This document shows, in pieces, positions 13,886 to 22,642 of a DNA stretch of 25,468 nucleotides. Within the stretch, counting starts at the first letter, position 1, and the number at the start of each line of letters is the position of its first letter. Made by a program: the position numbers and the translations under genes. The notes under the pieces are model-generated. The model ran no database searches. It saw nothing but the letters and a program-made list of their open reading frames with translations, and was not told the DNA's origin. The stretch lies in contig DLKM01000013.1 of the NCBI GenBank assembly GCA_002478945.1, positions 1 to 25,468 of the forward strand, in the 5' to 3' direction. Origin of the DNA: Christensenella sp. UBA7588 (GTDB lineage Bacteria > Bacillota > Clostridia > Christensenellales > CAG-917).

Positions 13886-15316
13886 GTGAATATAGACGAA
13901 TTGGAAAAGCGACTCAAAACTACTTTTTCTCAAAGCGACGATTTCAAATGTCGCCGTCTTTACGTTGGAGACAAAAAATGTCTCTTTGCCTACATCGACG
14001 GCAACATCGACAAAATACTTTTTGAACAAGACGTCGTACGTCCGCTGAAAAACGCCGAAGATTTTGAAAAACCCTACCTAAAAAGTTTGCAGAACAAGGT
14101 TGCTTACGCCGACGAAATAGATGTCGTTCCCATGATAGAAACCCCGGGGAAAATCGCTTGTTGCGACATTGCGTTTTTTATTGAAGGAGAATCGGACGCC
14201 TACGTTTTTTCATTGAGAAAACCGAGTGCGAGAGCGATTGGAGAACCGCCTACCGCAAGCGTTATGAAAGGACCTCGCGAAGGTTTTATCGAGGAGATAA
14301 AAACCAACATCTCTTTGATTAGACGACGCATAAAATCTCCCGACCTCGTTACCAAAACGTTTCAAGTCGGACGCTACTCGTCGACGACCGTCGCGCTTAT
14401 GTACGTCAGAGGAATCGCCGACGACGCAATCGTAAATAAACTTGCCGAAAAAATCAATCGAATCGACGTTGACGGAGTTGTGGACAGCGCGTACGTTCTG
14501 TCTTTTTTGCAAACGAGAAAAAACTCGTTCTTTCTGCAGGCAGGCACGACGGAAAAACCCGACGTGGCAAGCGCAAAACTGCTCGAAGGCAGAATTGCTA
14601 TAATCGTTGACGGCTCTCCGATAGTAGTAACTTTGCCCTATCTGATTTTCGAGGACGTTCAAGACGGATACGACTATTATTCGGGAGACTGGCGCGCGAC
14701 GATGACGAGAATGTTCAGACTGCTCGGAGCGTTGCTTACTGTACTGTTACCGGGGGCGTACGTTGCTTTGCAGACTTATCATTTTCAACTGTTACCCGTC
14801 AAATTTTTGATGACGCTTATGGCGGCAACCAACAACATTCCGTTTCCGCCCGCAATCGAAATGCTGCTCGTGATGACTCTTTTCGAAGTGCTGAATCAGG
14901 CGTCTATTCGAATGCCGAGATACTTCGGAATTTCCTTGTCCGTAGTAGGCGCAATAGTACTCGGCGACACGGCGGTAAAGGCAGGGCTTATCTCCTCCCC
15001 GAGCGTACTCGTCGTAGCGTTGTCGGCAATAGGCATATTCTGCGTTCCCGACCAAGTCGGTCCGATGTCGATATTGAGATTCCTGTTTCTCTGCGTAAGC
15101 GCGGTAACGGGCTTCGTGGGTATGATTATGCTCACGCTGATTATAATCGCGTACCTTGCAAGCCTCGACAATTTCGGCACGCCGTACCTTGCCCCGTACG
15201 CGCCGCGCATCGTTCCCGACCTGCAAGACGGCGTTATGAAAGCCAACTCGTCGTCTATGGAATTGCGACCGTACTCTATTCCCACCGCTAATCGCAGACG
15301 TATAAGAAAGTCTTAA
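13886..15316 (+). CDS. gerKA: Spore germination protein, GerA (A subunit) family
   Basis: The A subunit of the nutrient germinant receptor of the spore inner membrane. It has an N-terminal soluble domain with GPREGF (129-134) and EGRIAIIVDGSP (234-245), then a block of about five membrane helices from residue 277 onward, then a basic C-terminus. The length of 476 is usual (GerAA of B. subtilis about 480). The start is GTG at 13886; no in-frame ATG or Shine-Dalgarno is visible, so initiation may be leaderless or weak. It heads a three-gene operon with the B and C subunits in the usual order. The symbol indicates family only; the specific receptor type cannot be told. Confidence 0.93.
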   Translation: MNIDELEKRLKTTFSQSDDFKCRRLYVGDKKCLFAYIDGNIDKILFEQDVVRPLKNAEDFEKPYLKSLQNKVAYADEIDVVPMIETPGKIACCDIAFFIEGESDAYVFSLRKPSARAIGEPPTASVMKGPREGFIEEIKTNISLIRRRIKSPDLVTKTFQVGRYSSTTVALMYVRGIADDAIVNKLAEKINRIDVDGVVDSAYVLSFLQTRKNSFFLQAGTTEKPDVASAKLLEGRIAIIVDGSPIVVTLPYLIFEDVQDGYDYYSGDWRATMTRMFRLLGALLTVLLPGAYVALQTYHFQLLPVKFLMTLMAATNNIPFPPAIEMLLVMTLFEVLNQASIRMPRYFGISLSVVGAIVLGDTAVKAGLISSPSVLVVALSAIGIFCVPDQVGPMSILRFLFLCVSAVTGFVGMIMLTLIIIAYLASLDNFGTPYLAPYAPRIVPDLQDGVMKANSSSMELRPYSIPTANRRRIRKS

Positions 15317-15327
15317 TCGAGGATAAA

Positions 15328-16563
15328 ATGGAGCAAAATATAACCGTAAAACACGGATTGAGAAAAAATCTTCCGCTCGGCACGATGTACAACAGTCAGG
15401 CGGCAAGCATCGTATTTATGGTCGGCGTGGCTTTCAAGCTGTCCGCCGCCCCGGGTATGATTTCGGATTACTACGGCTCGTCAACGCTGTGGGTGTTTTT
15501 ATCGTTCTCGTTTTTGGAACTGCTGTGCGCGATTATGATATTTGCTTTCTCGCGTATGAGCGGAGATTCTCTTTTAACGTCGTTGCCGTCGCCGACGTAC
15601 AAGGCGTGTTGCGCGCTTGCAAGTTTGCTTTTAATTGCGAAATGCACTTTTTACTTTTGCTATTGCGCCTCCTATCTCACTCACGAATTGTTTACGGGAG
15701 CGCAACCCGTATTCATATACGTTTTGCTGATAGTTCCCATCGTTTATCTCGGCGCGAAAGGCACTCGCTCGATTGCTCGCTCCTGCGAGTTGTTTGCTCC
15801 GCTGTTTTTTGCTGTTATCGTGCTGAATCTCGCTTTTTTGGACACCGAACTCGACGTAGGTCGCAATTTACCCGTCTTTTCGGTAAGCCCTGCGGAATTT
15901 TTCGGCAATCTTCCCCGATTCGGACTATGGCTCGGAGATTTGCTGCCTTTCGTATTTATACGCATTCGCAACAAACGCTTTCCGTATATCACGACGAGCA
16001 TTGCAAGCACTTGGACTCTTGCAAATATCATAGTTCTGCTCGGAATCGCAATATACGGCAACGCGCTGAAAACGGTGTCAGATTTGCTGATTCATATCGC
16101 AGGATTCAACCAACTCTCGTTGGAAATCGGCAGAATGGAATGGACAAATCTGTTCGTCATTCTCGCAATGTCGGTGTTTTCGGTATCTTTTCTGTACGAC
16201 GGCGCAAACAACGCCTGTATGCGCGCGTTCGGCACCGCCGTGCCGTCTAAAATTCTGTGTCCTGCGTCAATACTCGCAACATCGATATTCGTCACGTCAA
16301 CGCAATCGGTTACGGATTTCGCGCTCGGGAAATTCGGCTACGCGCTCTCGGCGGCGTCGCTGGCCATACCCGTAATAATGCTTATCTGCGCGATTGTTCG
16401 CAAGAAAAAAATGCCGTCTTTATATACCTGTCTCGACGAAGAATACAGCCCTCGTAGCACGGCGACTCCGTCCGAACCCGACAGCCTCGGCGACGGAGAA
16501 TTATGCGTGGACGACGAAAACGACGTGACGGCGCAAAACGGCGTAACGGAGGGTAACCGATGA
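15328..16563 (+). CDS. gerKB: Spore germination permease, GerB (B subunit) family
   Basis: The integral membrane B subunit of the germinant receptor, an APC-type permease relative thought to bind the nutrient. About ten hydrophobic segments span residues 15-355. It is recognised from topology, length and its place between gerA and gerC; the sequence is divergent, so the family call rests partly on context. After the last helix comes an acidic tail of about 45 residues (Asp/Glu/Ser/Pro-rich), longer than in common homologues. GAGGAT lies a few bases before the ATG, and 11 nt separate it from gerA. Its stop overlaps the ATG of gerC. Confidence 0.85.
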   Translation: MEQNITVKHGLRKNLPLGTMYNSQAASIVFMVGVAFKLSAAPGMISDYYGSSTLWVFLSFSFLELLCAIMIFAFSRMSGDSLLTSLPSPTYKACCALASLLLIAKCTFYFCYCASYLTHELFTGAQPVFIYVLLIVPIVYLGAKGTRSIARSCELFAPLFFAVIVLNLAFLDTELDVGRNLPVFSVSPAEFFGNLPRFGLWLGDLLPFVFIRIRNKRFPYITTSIASTWTLANIIVLLGIAIYGNALKTVSDLLIHIAGFNQLSLEIGRMEWTNLFVILAMSVFSVSFLYDGANNACMRAFGTAVPSKILCPASILATSIFVTSTQSVTDFALGKFGYALSAASLAIPVIMLICAIVRKKKMPSLYTCLDEEYSPRSTATPSEPDSLGDGELCVDDENDVTAQNGVTEGNR

Positions 16564-17714
16564 AAAAGAAAACTCTGCCCTCCTATCTTGCTCGCACGAA
16601 ATGGTTTGTCTTTGCGCTCATCGCAATCATACTGATTATATTCGGAAGAACGGTGGAAACCCCGTCTTTGTCAAAGTCCGCAGTCGTCCTCGGAATAGGC
16701 ATCGATTATGACGAAAGCTCGTCGATATTCAACGTGACCGCACAATGCGTTCTTGTCGGTTCGTCAAGCGGAGACACGTCCGAAACGACGTTTAACACCT
16801 ACTCCGCAACGGGCAACACGATAGCGGGCGCAATGGACGCCATTTCACGCAAAATGGGGTTAATCATATCGCTTGCGCATTGTAATGTGGTCGTTATGTC
16901 GGAATCCGCCTTAAAACTCGATCACTTGCAACTCATATATCCGCTTACGGGAATGTACGCCCTGCCCGAGCAAACCATACTCGTATCCTGCCCCGAACCG
17001 CCCGAAAAGTTGTTGGGATTGCGAGTCGGAACGACGCTCAGCGCGCCATTCTTTTTGCAACAGGCACTCGTAAACGAGGAAGGCTCGGACGGTATGATTC
17101 GCACGACTTCAAAAGACTTTCTTGCTCGTTCGCTTTCAAAAAGCGAAGCCAACGCAATACCGTATATCCGCATAAACAAACTGGAAGCGCCTCCCATAAG
17201 TCAGCAGGGAGACGATAAAGACTCCTATGAATTGATTATCGGAGACGCGCTCGTTTTCAATCACGACAAATTTGCGATAATCGAAAAAGAGTATGCCGAA
17301 GTGCTTGCTTTTTACCTCGCAAAAGACGTGACCGGCACGCTTAATTACACCGACGAAAACGGCGGTTCGATGGAATTCAAAATACTCAAAAAAGACGTGA
17401 AACTCAAAGCAAACGGACGAAATCTCGTCGCAAAAGTCGAATTGTCCGTGGATTTGAGCGACGTGCAGAACGTAGTCACGGACAAAGTGCTTTCGAGTGC
17501 GGACGGAATCGTAAAAGAATACGCGGACAAACTGGCAAAAGACATCGAAAACAAGTTTGTTTATCTTTTCGAAAAGTCAAAAGAAGAAAACATCGACTAT
17601 CTCAATCTTCAGGCAAAAGCCTATCAGTCGGTCGGACGCACTCTCGAGGACGATTGTCTCGATACTCTTTCGTTTGAAGCAAACGTCAAAATAAAAGTCA
17701 AAGAAACGGGATAA
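16560..17714 (+). CDS. gerKC: Spore germination protein, GerC (C subunit) family, without lipobox
   Basis: The C subunit of the germinant receptor, normally a lipoprotein on the outer face of the inner spore membrane. The opening VVLGIGIDYD (42-51) corresponds to the conserved start of mature GerC proteins, and the C-terminal half (about 200-384) has the alternating pattern and final amphipathic helix of the family. The N-terminus has a membrane segment at about 15-29, but the expected lipobox cysteine is replaced (FGRTVE); the first cysteine is near residue 63. It should therefore be anchored by an uncleaved helix rather than lipid. GGAGGG (16548-16553) precedes the ATG, which overlaps the gerB stop (ATGA). 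Confidence 0.88.
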   Translation: MKKKTLPSYLARTKWFVFALIAIILIIFGRTVETPSLSKSAVVLGIGIDYDESSSIFNVTAQCVLVGSSSGDTSETTFNTYSATGNTIAGAMDAISRKMGLIISLAHCNVVVMSESALKLDHLQLIYPLTGMYALPEQTILVSCPEPPEKLLGLRVGTTLSAPFFLQQALVNEEGSDGMIRTTSKDFLARSLSKSEANAIPYIRINKLEAPPISQQGDDKDSYELIIGDALVFNHDKFAIIEKEYAEVLAFYLAKDVTGTLNYTDENGGSMEFKILKKDVKLKANGRNLVAKVELSVDLSDVQNVVTDKVLSSADGIVKEYADKLAKDIENKFVYLFEKSKEENIDYLNLQAKAYQSVGRTLEDDCLDTLSFEANVKIKVKETG

Positions 17715-17760
17715 CGCACCTTGCCTTTGCAAATTCTCATATAGTAAATCGGAGGCATAT

Positions 17761-18048
17761 ATGGACTGTTTACTTCCCGACGACGAAACTATGGAAAAAA
17801 TGAAAAAAGCGTACGACGAAGGTCTTTCTGGCAAGGCGTACGCTCTCCGATACATACCCGACGCTGAAAGCGTCGCTTCTCCGCACTCGGCGTTGAGCGA
17901 TATTTTATTTCTTTACATTGCAATGCTTTTGAGTTATAATATTGCGTATGGAAATCAAATTTATGACGCCCACCGAAGTGTGGGAGGGATTCGATGCGCA
18001 CAAAGCACCTTTGGAAGCATCAATAATCTCGGCACAAACGCAAGATAA
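17761..18048 (+). CDS. Small hypothetical protein after gerC, overlapping the next gene
   Basis: A 95-residue frame with a strong ribosome site (GGAGG a few bases before ATG) 46 nt after gerC. The first 40 residues (PDDETMEKMKKAYDEGLSG and on) look like real coding sequence in codon use. The following stretch DILFLYIAMLLSYNIAYG is hydrophobic but coincides with the promoter of the next gene, and the last 34 codons overlap that gene in another frame. It may be a truncated gene whose end is now read through foreign sequence. Not recognised. A small extra germination subunit is conceivable but not supported by motif. Confidence 0.45.
   Translation: MDCLLPDDETMEKMKKAYDEGLSGKAYALRYIPDAESVASPHSALSDILFLYIAMLLSYNIAYGNQIYDAHRSVGGIRCAQSTFGSINNLGTNAR
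17912..17940 (+). promoter_or_regulatory. Promoter with start at the ATG of the hydrolase-like gene
   Basis: TTTACA (17912-17917), 17 nt, TATAAT (17935-17940). The predicted start is 17947, one base before the ATG at 17948. It lies inside the 95-residue frame. Confidence 0.75.
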
Positions 18049-19612
18049 CATCGTCTGTTCTCAACAGATTTTCACGGCGGACTCCTCAAAAGAGGGGCGC
18101 ATTCGCGTGTTCTGCAAGATTTTTTACGACGCCCGCTGGCAAGACAAACGTCCTGCTCTCTTGATACTGCCGTCTTTTGACAACCCTTATTCGGGCAAAG
18201 CCGTTGCCTCTCTCGTGGAGGAAGGCTTCGTTGCCTGCATACTCGATTATTGCGGGGTGCTTGACAATACCCACACGTCTTTTTCTTCGGACGCAAGTTT
18301 TGCCGCATATCCTTCTTGCAAAGAACATCTTGACGACATACAGGAAGGCGCGCGCCGCACTCCTTGGTTCGTATGGAGCAAAATCGCGCGCAGAGCGATA
18401 AGTTTGCTCGAGGAACAAAGCATAGTTCAGGCAGACAGAATAGGCGTTCTCGGCTACGGCGTAGGCGCGCAACTTTCGTGGCTCGTCGCAGGCACGGACA
18501 ACAGAGTCCGCGCACTCGTCGCGGCAAACGGAGGCGGCTATCGCTGGGCAAGCAACAGCCCGAAATTTTCGGGAAAAGATATTCCGTCGGGAGACAATCA
18601 ACTTGCATACTCGACGGGCGTCGGCGCGGAAACTTACGCTATGTTCATATCCTGCCCCGTTCTTGCGGTTGCCGTTAAAGATTCGCTCTTTTGCGACGTA
18701 GACCGCATCGGAGATATGCTCGATTTGGTAAAATCGAAAAATAAGCAACTCATCATCTCCGACTCTTGCGGTCAACAGATTACGAGGTCTACGGGTATCG
18801 CGTGCCTCGAATGGCTGCGCAAAAACCTTGCCTCCGACAACGACAAAGCGCAAATCGAATTGTCCGTCCACTTTGACGTCATCGACGACAGACTGTATGC
18901 AAGAGTAAACGCAACCAAAGACGCGGAATCCCGTCGCATTTACATAAGCTACGGCGAGCCTATCTCCAAGGAGAGATTCTGGTCGGTATATCAACTCACT
19001 CAAAAAGTCGGCGAGGGAGAATACGTTTGCGACGTACCCGTATACGACGAGGACGAATTGATAGTGGCTTACGCGACTTTTGCATACGACGACGGAGAAG
19101 TCGTTTCCACAAAGGTATCGGAGATTATCCCCTCCAAACACGACGTCGTCGCAACCGATTCGGCAACGCGCAATTCAAGCATAATCTACGACGGAAGTAT
19201 GGGCATAGGCACGTTCTGCGCAAAAACGCCCTCTCCGTTGCTTGACGACAATTCCCTCAAAAACGCCGAAGGCCCTTTCGGAATAAAAGGAATTTCTTTG
19301 GGCGTGGGAAGCCTGTCGCTTTGCCGCAGTATACACGAGATGAAATCTCTCCCCCGCTCCGCGTCGTTGCACCTCGACGCATACTCTCCCGAAAAGCGCA
19401 AGTTGGAAGTCTCGGTACTGTCTTATCCCGACCTCAAACGCTACACCGCACACACGCAACTGAGTGGCGGAGAATTTTGGCAAAAACTGCTCTTTGAAAG
19501 TTCCGACTTCAAGAGCGACGAAGGCAGAACGCTCTCTGCGTTCAACACCGCAAAAGCGATTGAAATCAAAGACGTAAACGGCGCGATTTTCAATAATTTT
19601 TTGTGGATTTGA
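17948..19612 (+). CDS. Alpha/beta-hydrolase-like protein with a degenerate active site
   Basis: A 555-residue soluble protein. Residues about 50-295 follow the alpha/beta hydrolase order: RPALLILPSFDNPYSGK (68-84), a DYCG segment (100-103), the strand-elbow-helix block RIGVLGYGVGAQLSWLVAG (164-182) and a strand ending in KDS (244-246). At the nucleophile elbow, where active members have G-x-S-x-G, it reads G-Y-G-V-G, so Gly171 replaces serine. At the expected histidine the sequence is ISDSCGQQI (270-278) with no histidine. It is probably not a hydrolase in the usual sense. The C-terminal 250 residues are beta-rich with no recognised domain. No signal peptide. ATG 17948 is chosen over TTG 17942 because the -10 ends at 17940. 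Confidence 0.75.
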   Translation: MEIKFMTPTEVWEGFDAHKAPLEASIISAQTQDNIVCSQQIFTADSSKEGRIRVFCKIFYDARWQDKRPALLILPSFDNPYSGKAVASLVEEGFVACILDYCGVLDNTHTSFSSDASFAAYPSCKEHLDDIQEGARRTPWFVWSKIARRAISLLEEQSIVQADRIGVLGYGVGAQLSWLVAGTDNRVRALVAANGGGYRWASNSPKFSGKDIPSGDNQLAYSTGVGAETYAMFISCPVLAVAVKDSLFCDVDRIGDMLDLVKSKNKQLIISDSCGQQITRSTGIACLEWLRKNLASDNDKAQIELSVHFDVIDDRLYARVNATKDAESRRIYISYGEPISKERFWSVYQLTQKVGEGEYVCDVPVYDEDELIVAYATFAYDDGEVVSTKVSEIIPSKHDVVATDSATRNSSIIYDGSMGIGTFCAKTPSPLLDDNSLKNAEGPFGIKGISLGVGSLSLCRSIHEMKSLPRSASLHLDAYSPEKRKLEVSVLSYPDLKRYTAHTQLSGGEFWQKLLFESSDFKSDEGRTLSAFNTAKAIEIKDVNGAIFNNFLWI

Positions 19613-19640
19613 AAATAATTCGCAAAAGAAAAAATATACT
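19609..19640 (+). promoter_or_regulatory. Possible lepB promoter
   Basis: TATACT (19635-19640) with TTGAAA (19609-19614) at a long 20-nt spacing. The ATG follows the -10 by 5 nt, so a transcript from here would be leaderless. Weaker than the ung and 17948 cases. Confidence 0.4.
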
Positions 19641-19645
19641 TTGAT

Positions 19646-20266
19646 ATGCAAGACTCTCCACAAACCGAACTGACGGCAACGTTGCCGACGAAACCTCAAC
19701 CGAAACGCATTATCGTTGCGGTAATATGCGTTCTTTTGGTTGTCGTGCTTGCGGTTATGAGCGCGTTGCTTCTCAAAAAATACGTTTTCTCGTCCTTTAT
19801 CGTGGACGGAATATCGATGTACCCCACTCTCGACGGCGGAAACGGTGCCGTTAAAGAGGGCGACAGCGAAAAAGAACGTACCAACGGAGAAGTGCTTTAT
19901 CTCAACAAAAAAGCAACGCTCAAACACGGCGACATAGTCGTGTTCACTCCGGACTGGATAAAAGACTCTAACGGCAATTATATCTCGCTCGTCAAGCGCG
20001 TTATCGGACTTGAGGGAGACAGCATTCGCATCAGCGGAGGCGTCGTGTATCTCAACGGACAGGTTCTCGACGAGCCTTATATAAACGAAAAAAACTGGTA
20101 TTGCGAAGATATGGATTTCGTCGTTCCCGAAGGGTATATGTTCTGTATGGGAGACAATCGCAACCACTCCGACGACAGCCGAGTTTTCGGTTGCGCAAAA
20201 ATCGATTCGCTCGTCGGCAAGTGCTTCCTCATCAAAGGCATAGACGGAAAACTCCGCAAACCTTAA
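19646..20266 (+). CDS. lepB: Signal peptidase I (SipS/LepB type)
   Basis: Cleaves signal peptides from exported proteins on the outer face of the membrane. One N-terminal membrane helix (about 22-43) follows a 20-residue cytoplasmic segment. The catalytic serine is in GISMYPTL (55-62, Ser57), the general base lysine in LVKRVIG (115-121, Lys117), and the closing box MGDNRNHSDDSR is at 168-179. The length (206) and the single helix fit the Gram-positive type. No Shine-Dalgarno is visible before the ATG. The gene follows the hydrolase-like gene by 33 nt and ends at a clear terminator. Confidence 0.95.
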   Translation: MQDSPQTELTATLPTKPQPKRIIVAVICVLLVVVLAVMSALLLKKYVFSSFIVDGISMYPTLDGGNGAVKEGDSEKERTNGEVLYLNKKATLKHGDIVVFTPDWIKDSNGNYISLVKRVIGLEGDSIRISGGVVYLNGQVLDEPYINEKNWYCEDMDFVVPEGYMFCMGDNRNHSDDSRVFGCAKIDSLVGKCFLIKGIDGKLRKP

Positions 20267-20314
20267 TGTTCGTTTTTCACACGACACGGCTTTTATTTAA
20301 CGGAAATATACAAA

Positions 20315-20348
20315 TAAACTCTCGCTTCTGCGAGAGTTTATATTTTTA
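20315..20348 (+). terminator. Terminator of lepB
   Basis: TAAACTCTCGC, loop TTCT and GCGAGAGTTTA form an 11-bp stem followed by TATTTTTA, 49 nt after the stop codon. Confidence 0.85.
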
Positions 20349-20446
20349 TCGCGTTATGTTTTGACTTTGAAATATCGAATTCTTGTGTGGCAACGGCTTG
20401 CTCCTGCAAGCCGTCGCCGTCTCCCTCCCGACCTCCCAAAATCAAA

Positions 20447-21157
20447 TCATTTTATTTCTTCTATATAATGGATATACTCGATGTTTCTGAGTGCTTCGAT
20501 TATCTCGTCGTGCGTTTTGTACTTCTTGAGTTCCTTGCTTTCGATGGAGAGTCTCAATGAATACACGCTGAGTCCCGAGTTGATAAACGCCGAGTTGAGT
20601 TCCACATCGTCTATGCGCATACCGAGTTGTCGAAGCGTGGACATAAACGACTGCAAATCGTTTTTAGAGAGCAACTCGAGATGTATTTCAAAATGGTTGG
20701 AGCGTTGTTTGAGTTGCTTTTCAAGAGCGGGAAACGCTTGCAATATCACAACGTAAACCACCAACAACGCAAGCACTATCGTATACAATCCCGCGCCGGA
20801 AACGAGTCCGAATATACTGCACGACCAGAGCCACGCCGAAGTGGTAAGCCCTTTAATCTGATTCTTTGCGCCGAACAGTATGGAGTTGCCGCCGAGCATT
20901 GCCGTACCGATTATCGCGCCGACGGAGCATACGGGTACTTTAAGCCCGAAACTCGCGTCGATAAGCATACACGCCGTTGACGAAAGCGAGAGCAAAATAA
21001 ACGTTTTCAAACCTGCGGTGTGTCCTTTCGTCGACCTTTCGCATCCGACGTAAAACGCAAACAGTACGGGTACCACCACTCTCAACAATATGGAATATAC
21101 CGTTACGGTATACGACCATTCTCCCATCGCTTTTGCAAGCGGGTCAATATAATTCAT
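20447..21157 (-). CDS. MgtC/SapB family membrane protein
   Basis: MgtC-type proteins are membrane proteins tied to survival in low magnesium and to membrane-potential control. The family hallmark is GCERSTKGHTAGLKTF (38-53), matching the G.ERERKG...GLRT motif, followed by helices up to about residue 140. The C-terminal 85 residues form a soluble regulatory domain of the kind often attached in this family. The total of 236 is a normal length. AGGAGG precedes the ATG. It lies 10 nt after the antiporter gene and is surely co-transcribed with it, which supports a role in ion homeostasis. Confidence 0.88.
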   Translation of the reverse strand: MNYIDPLAKAMGEWSYTVTVYSILLRVVVPVLFAFYVGCERSTKGHTAGLKTFILLSLSSTACMLIDASFGLKVPVCSVGAIIGTAMLGGNSILFGAKNQIKGLTTSAWLWSCSIFGLVSGAGLYTIVLALLVVYVVILQAFPALEKQLKQRSNHFEIHLELLSKNDLQSFMSTLRQLGMRIDDVELNSAFINSGLSVYSLRLSIESKELKKYKTHDEIIEALRNIEYIHYIEEIK

Positions 21158-21167
21158 TTTGAACCTC

Positions 21168-22583
21168 CTATCTCTTTATACGCTGTCTGGTATTCAGATT
21201 TAACACATAGTATTCTTCGGCCGCTTCGTCAAACGCCTTTTCTTCCTCTTGCACGGGTTCGGGCGGTGGCAAAGTCTGCCTGATATGATTTATCTTGTCG
21301 ATAAGCACTTCGACGTCGTTCTTTTGTTCGACCTGCTCAACTTGCTCGTCCGGCACGACCACGTTTATATCGTTGGAATAGGACTTTGATAAATACAGCG
21401 CAAGTTTCGCACACGCAGGGCCTATCAATTCGTACAGTACGCTCGATGCAAGAATTATCGTTTCGAGAGCGCTGCCCGTGTCTCCGCCTATGGTTCGGGA
21501 CGCAAGCGTCGCAAGGCCGATTGCCACGCCTGCCTGCGGTATGAGCGCGAGTCCGAGATAGTTGCGTACTTTTTTGTCCTTTTTGACAATGAGGCATCCG
21601 AGGAACGAGCCGCCGTACTTACCCACGATTCTTACAAAGAAATACACGATACCGATGACGAGCAAAGACACTCCGCCGACCGACTGTCCGCTGCTGACGA
21701 GTGCGTCGAGCTTGAAATTTACGCCCGAGCGAACGAAGAACAACAACAGTATCGGCGGCGAAAAATAGTTGAGTTGTTTGAAAAGTTTTTCGTCTTTGGC
21801 GGTATTCATATACACCGTACCCATAGCCATACAACCGAGCAACGGGGACACGTCCATAAAAGAGCATATTCCGCAGAATCCGAATATCGTCGCAACCGCA
21901 ATGATAAGTCGATTGTCCGTAGAACGCTTGGATATAAGCAATTTGAGCAAGAATCCGAGCAATCCGCCAAGCACGAACGCAACGATATTGTAAACAATCG
22001 GCAGCAACACGTTGCCCACCGTAACCGTGCCTGCAAGCGACGCCGTGGCAACCGCGATAGCCACGGAAAACGCAACGAGTCCCACAACGTCGTCGAGAGC
22101 AACGACCTGAAGAAGCGTATTTACGAAATCTCCCTTTGCGCCCGTCTGTCTTATCGTCATCATAGTGGATGCGGGAGCCGTTGCCGCGGCAAGCGCGCCG
22201 AGTACGATTGAAAACGGCAAACTGAGTCCGAGTGCGAAATACATAATCAAAAACACGACTATAGAAGCCAGCAACGCTTCGAACACCGTGATGACCACGT
22301 TTTTTCCGCCGTTCTTTTTGAGAGTCGACAACTTGAAAAACTCTCCCGTGCTGAAAGCGATAAAAGCAAGCGCGATGTCCGCAAGAAAACTCATTCCTTC
22401 CACGACTTTCGTAGGAATAACGTCGATGCAATACGGACCTATCAATATGCCCGCAATGATATATCCCGTTACGTTGGGGAGTTTCATTTTTTTTGTCAAA
22501 CGCGACATTACATATCCCGCAATCAACATAATCGCGACGGATATTATTACCTGTGACACGCTTGAAAAATTTTGCAACAGCAC
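21168..22583 (-). CDS. Cation:proton antiporter (CPA family)
   Basis: A 12- to 13-helix membrane exchanger of the Na+/H+ or K+/H+ antiporter superfamily. The core shows LPNVTGYIIAGILIGP (35-50), the unwound segment AATAPAST (133-140) and the acidic pair ALDDVVGL (162-169, Asp164 and Asp165), where ion-binding residues lie in the family. It ends in about 65 hydrophilic residues with a proline patch and an acidic stretch; there is no TrkA-N or TrkA-C domain. The start is GTG 22583 with AGAGGT upstream. It forms an operon with mgtC and has its promoter at 22643-22671, divergent from a LysR gene. Sodium versus potassium cannot be decided. Confidence 0.88.
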   Translation of the reverse strand: MLLQNFSSVSQVIISVAIMLIAGYVMSRLTKKMKLPNVTGYIIAGILIGPYCIDVIPTKVVEGMSFLADIALAFIAFSTGEFFKLSTLKKNGGKNVVITVFEALLASIVVFLIMYFALGLSLPFSIVLGALAAATAPASTMMTIRQTGAKGDFVNTLLQVVALDDVVGLVAFSVAIAVATASLAGTVTVGNVLLPIVYNIVAFVLGGLLGFLLKLLISKRSTDNRLIIAVATIFGFCGICSFMDVSPLLGCMAMGTVYMNTAKDEKLFKQLNYFSPPILLLFFVRSGVNFKLDALVSSGQSVGGVSLLVIGIVYFFVRIVGKYGGSFLGCLIVKKDKKVRNYLGLALIPQAGVAIGLATLASRTIGGDTGSALETIILASSVLYELIGPACAKLALYLSKSYSNDINVVVPDEQVEQVEQKNDVEVLIDKINHIRQTLPPPEPVQEEEKAFDEAAEEYYVLNLNTRQRIKR

Positions 22584-22642
22584 TTTTCTACCTCTGCTTT
22601 TCTGCCAATATTGCGAATCGGGCTTGCCAAACTCACACCGGT

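Noticed and set aside
20392..20415. GC-rich hairpin GGCTTGC-TCCT-GCAAGCC between lepB and mgtC
   Set aside because: It has no T run on either strand, so I did not call it a terminator; no other role is visible.
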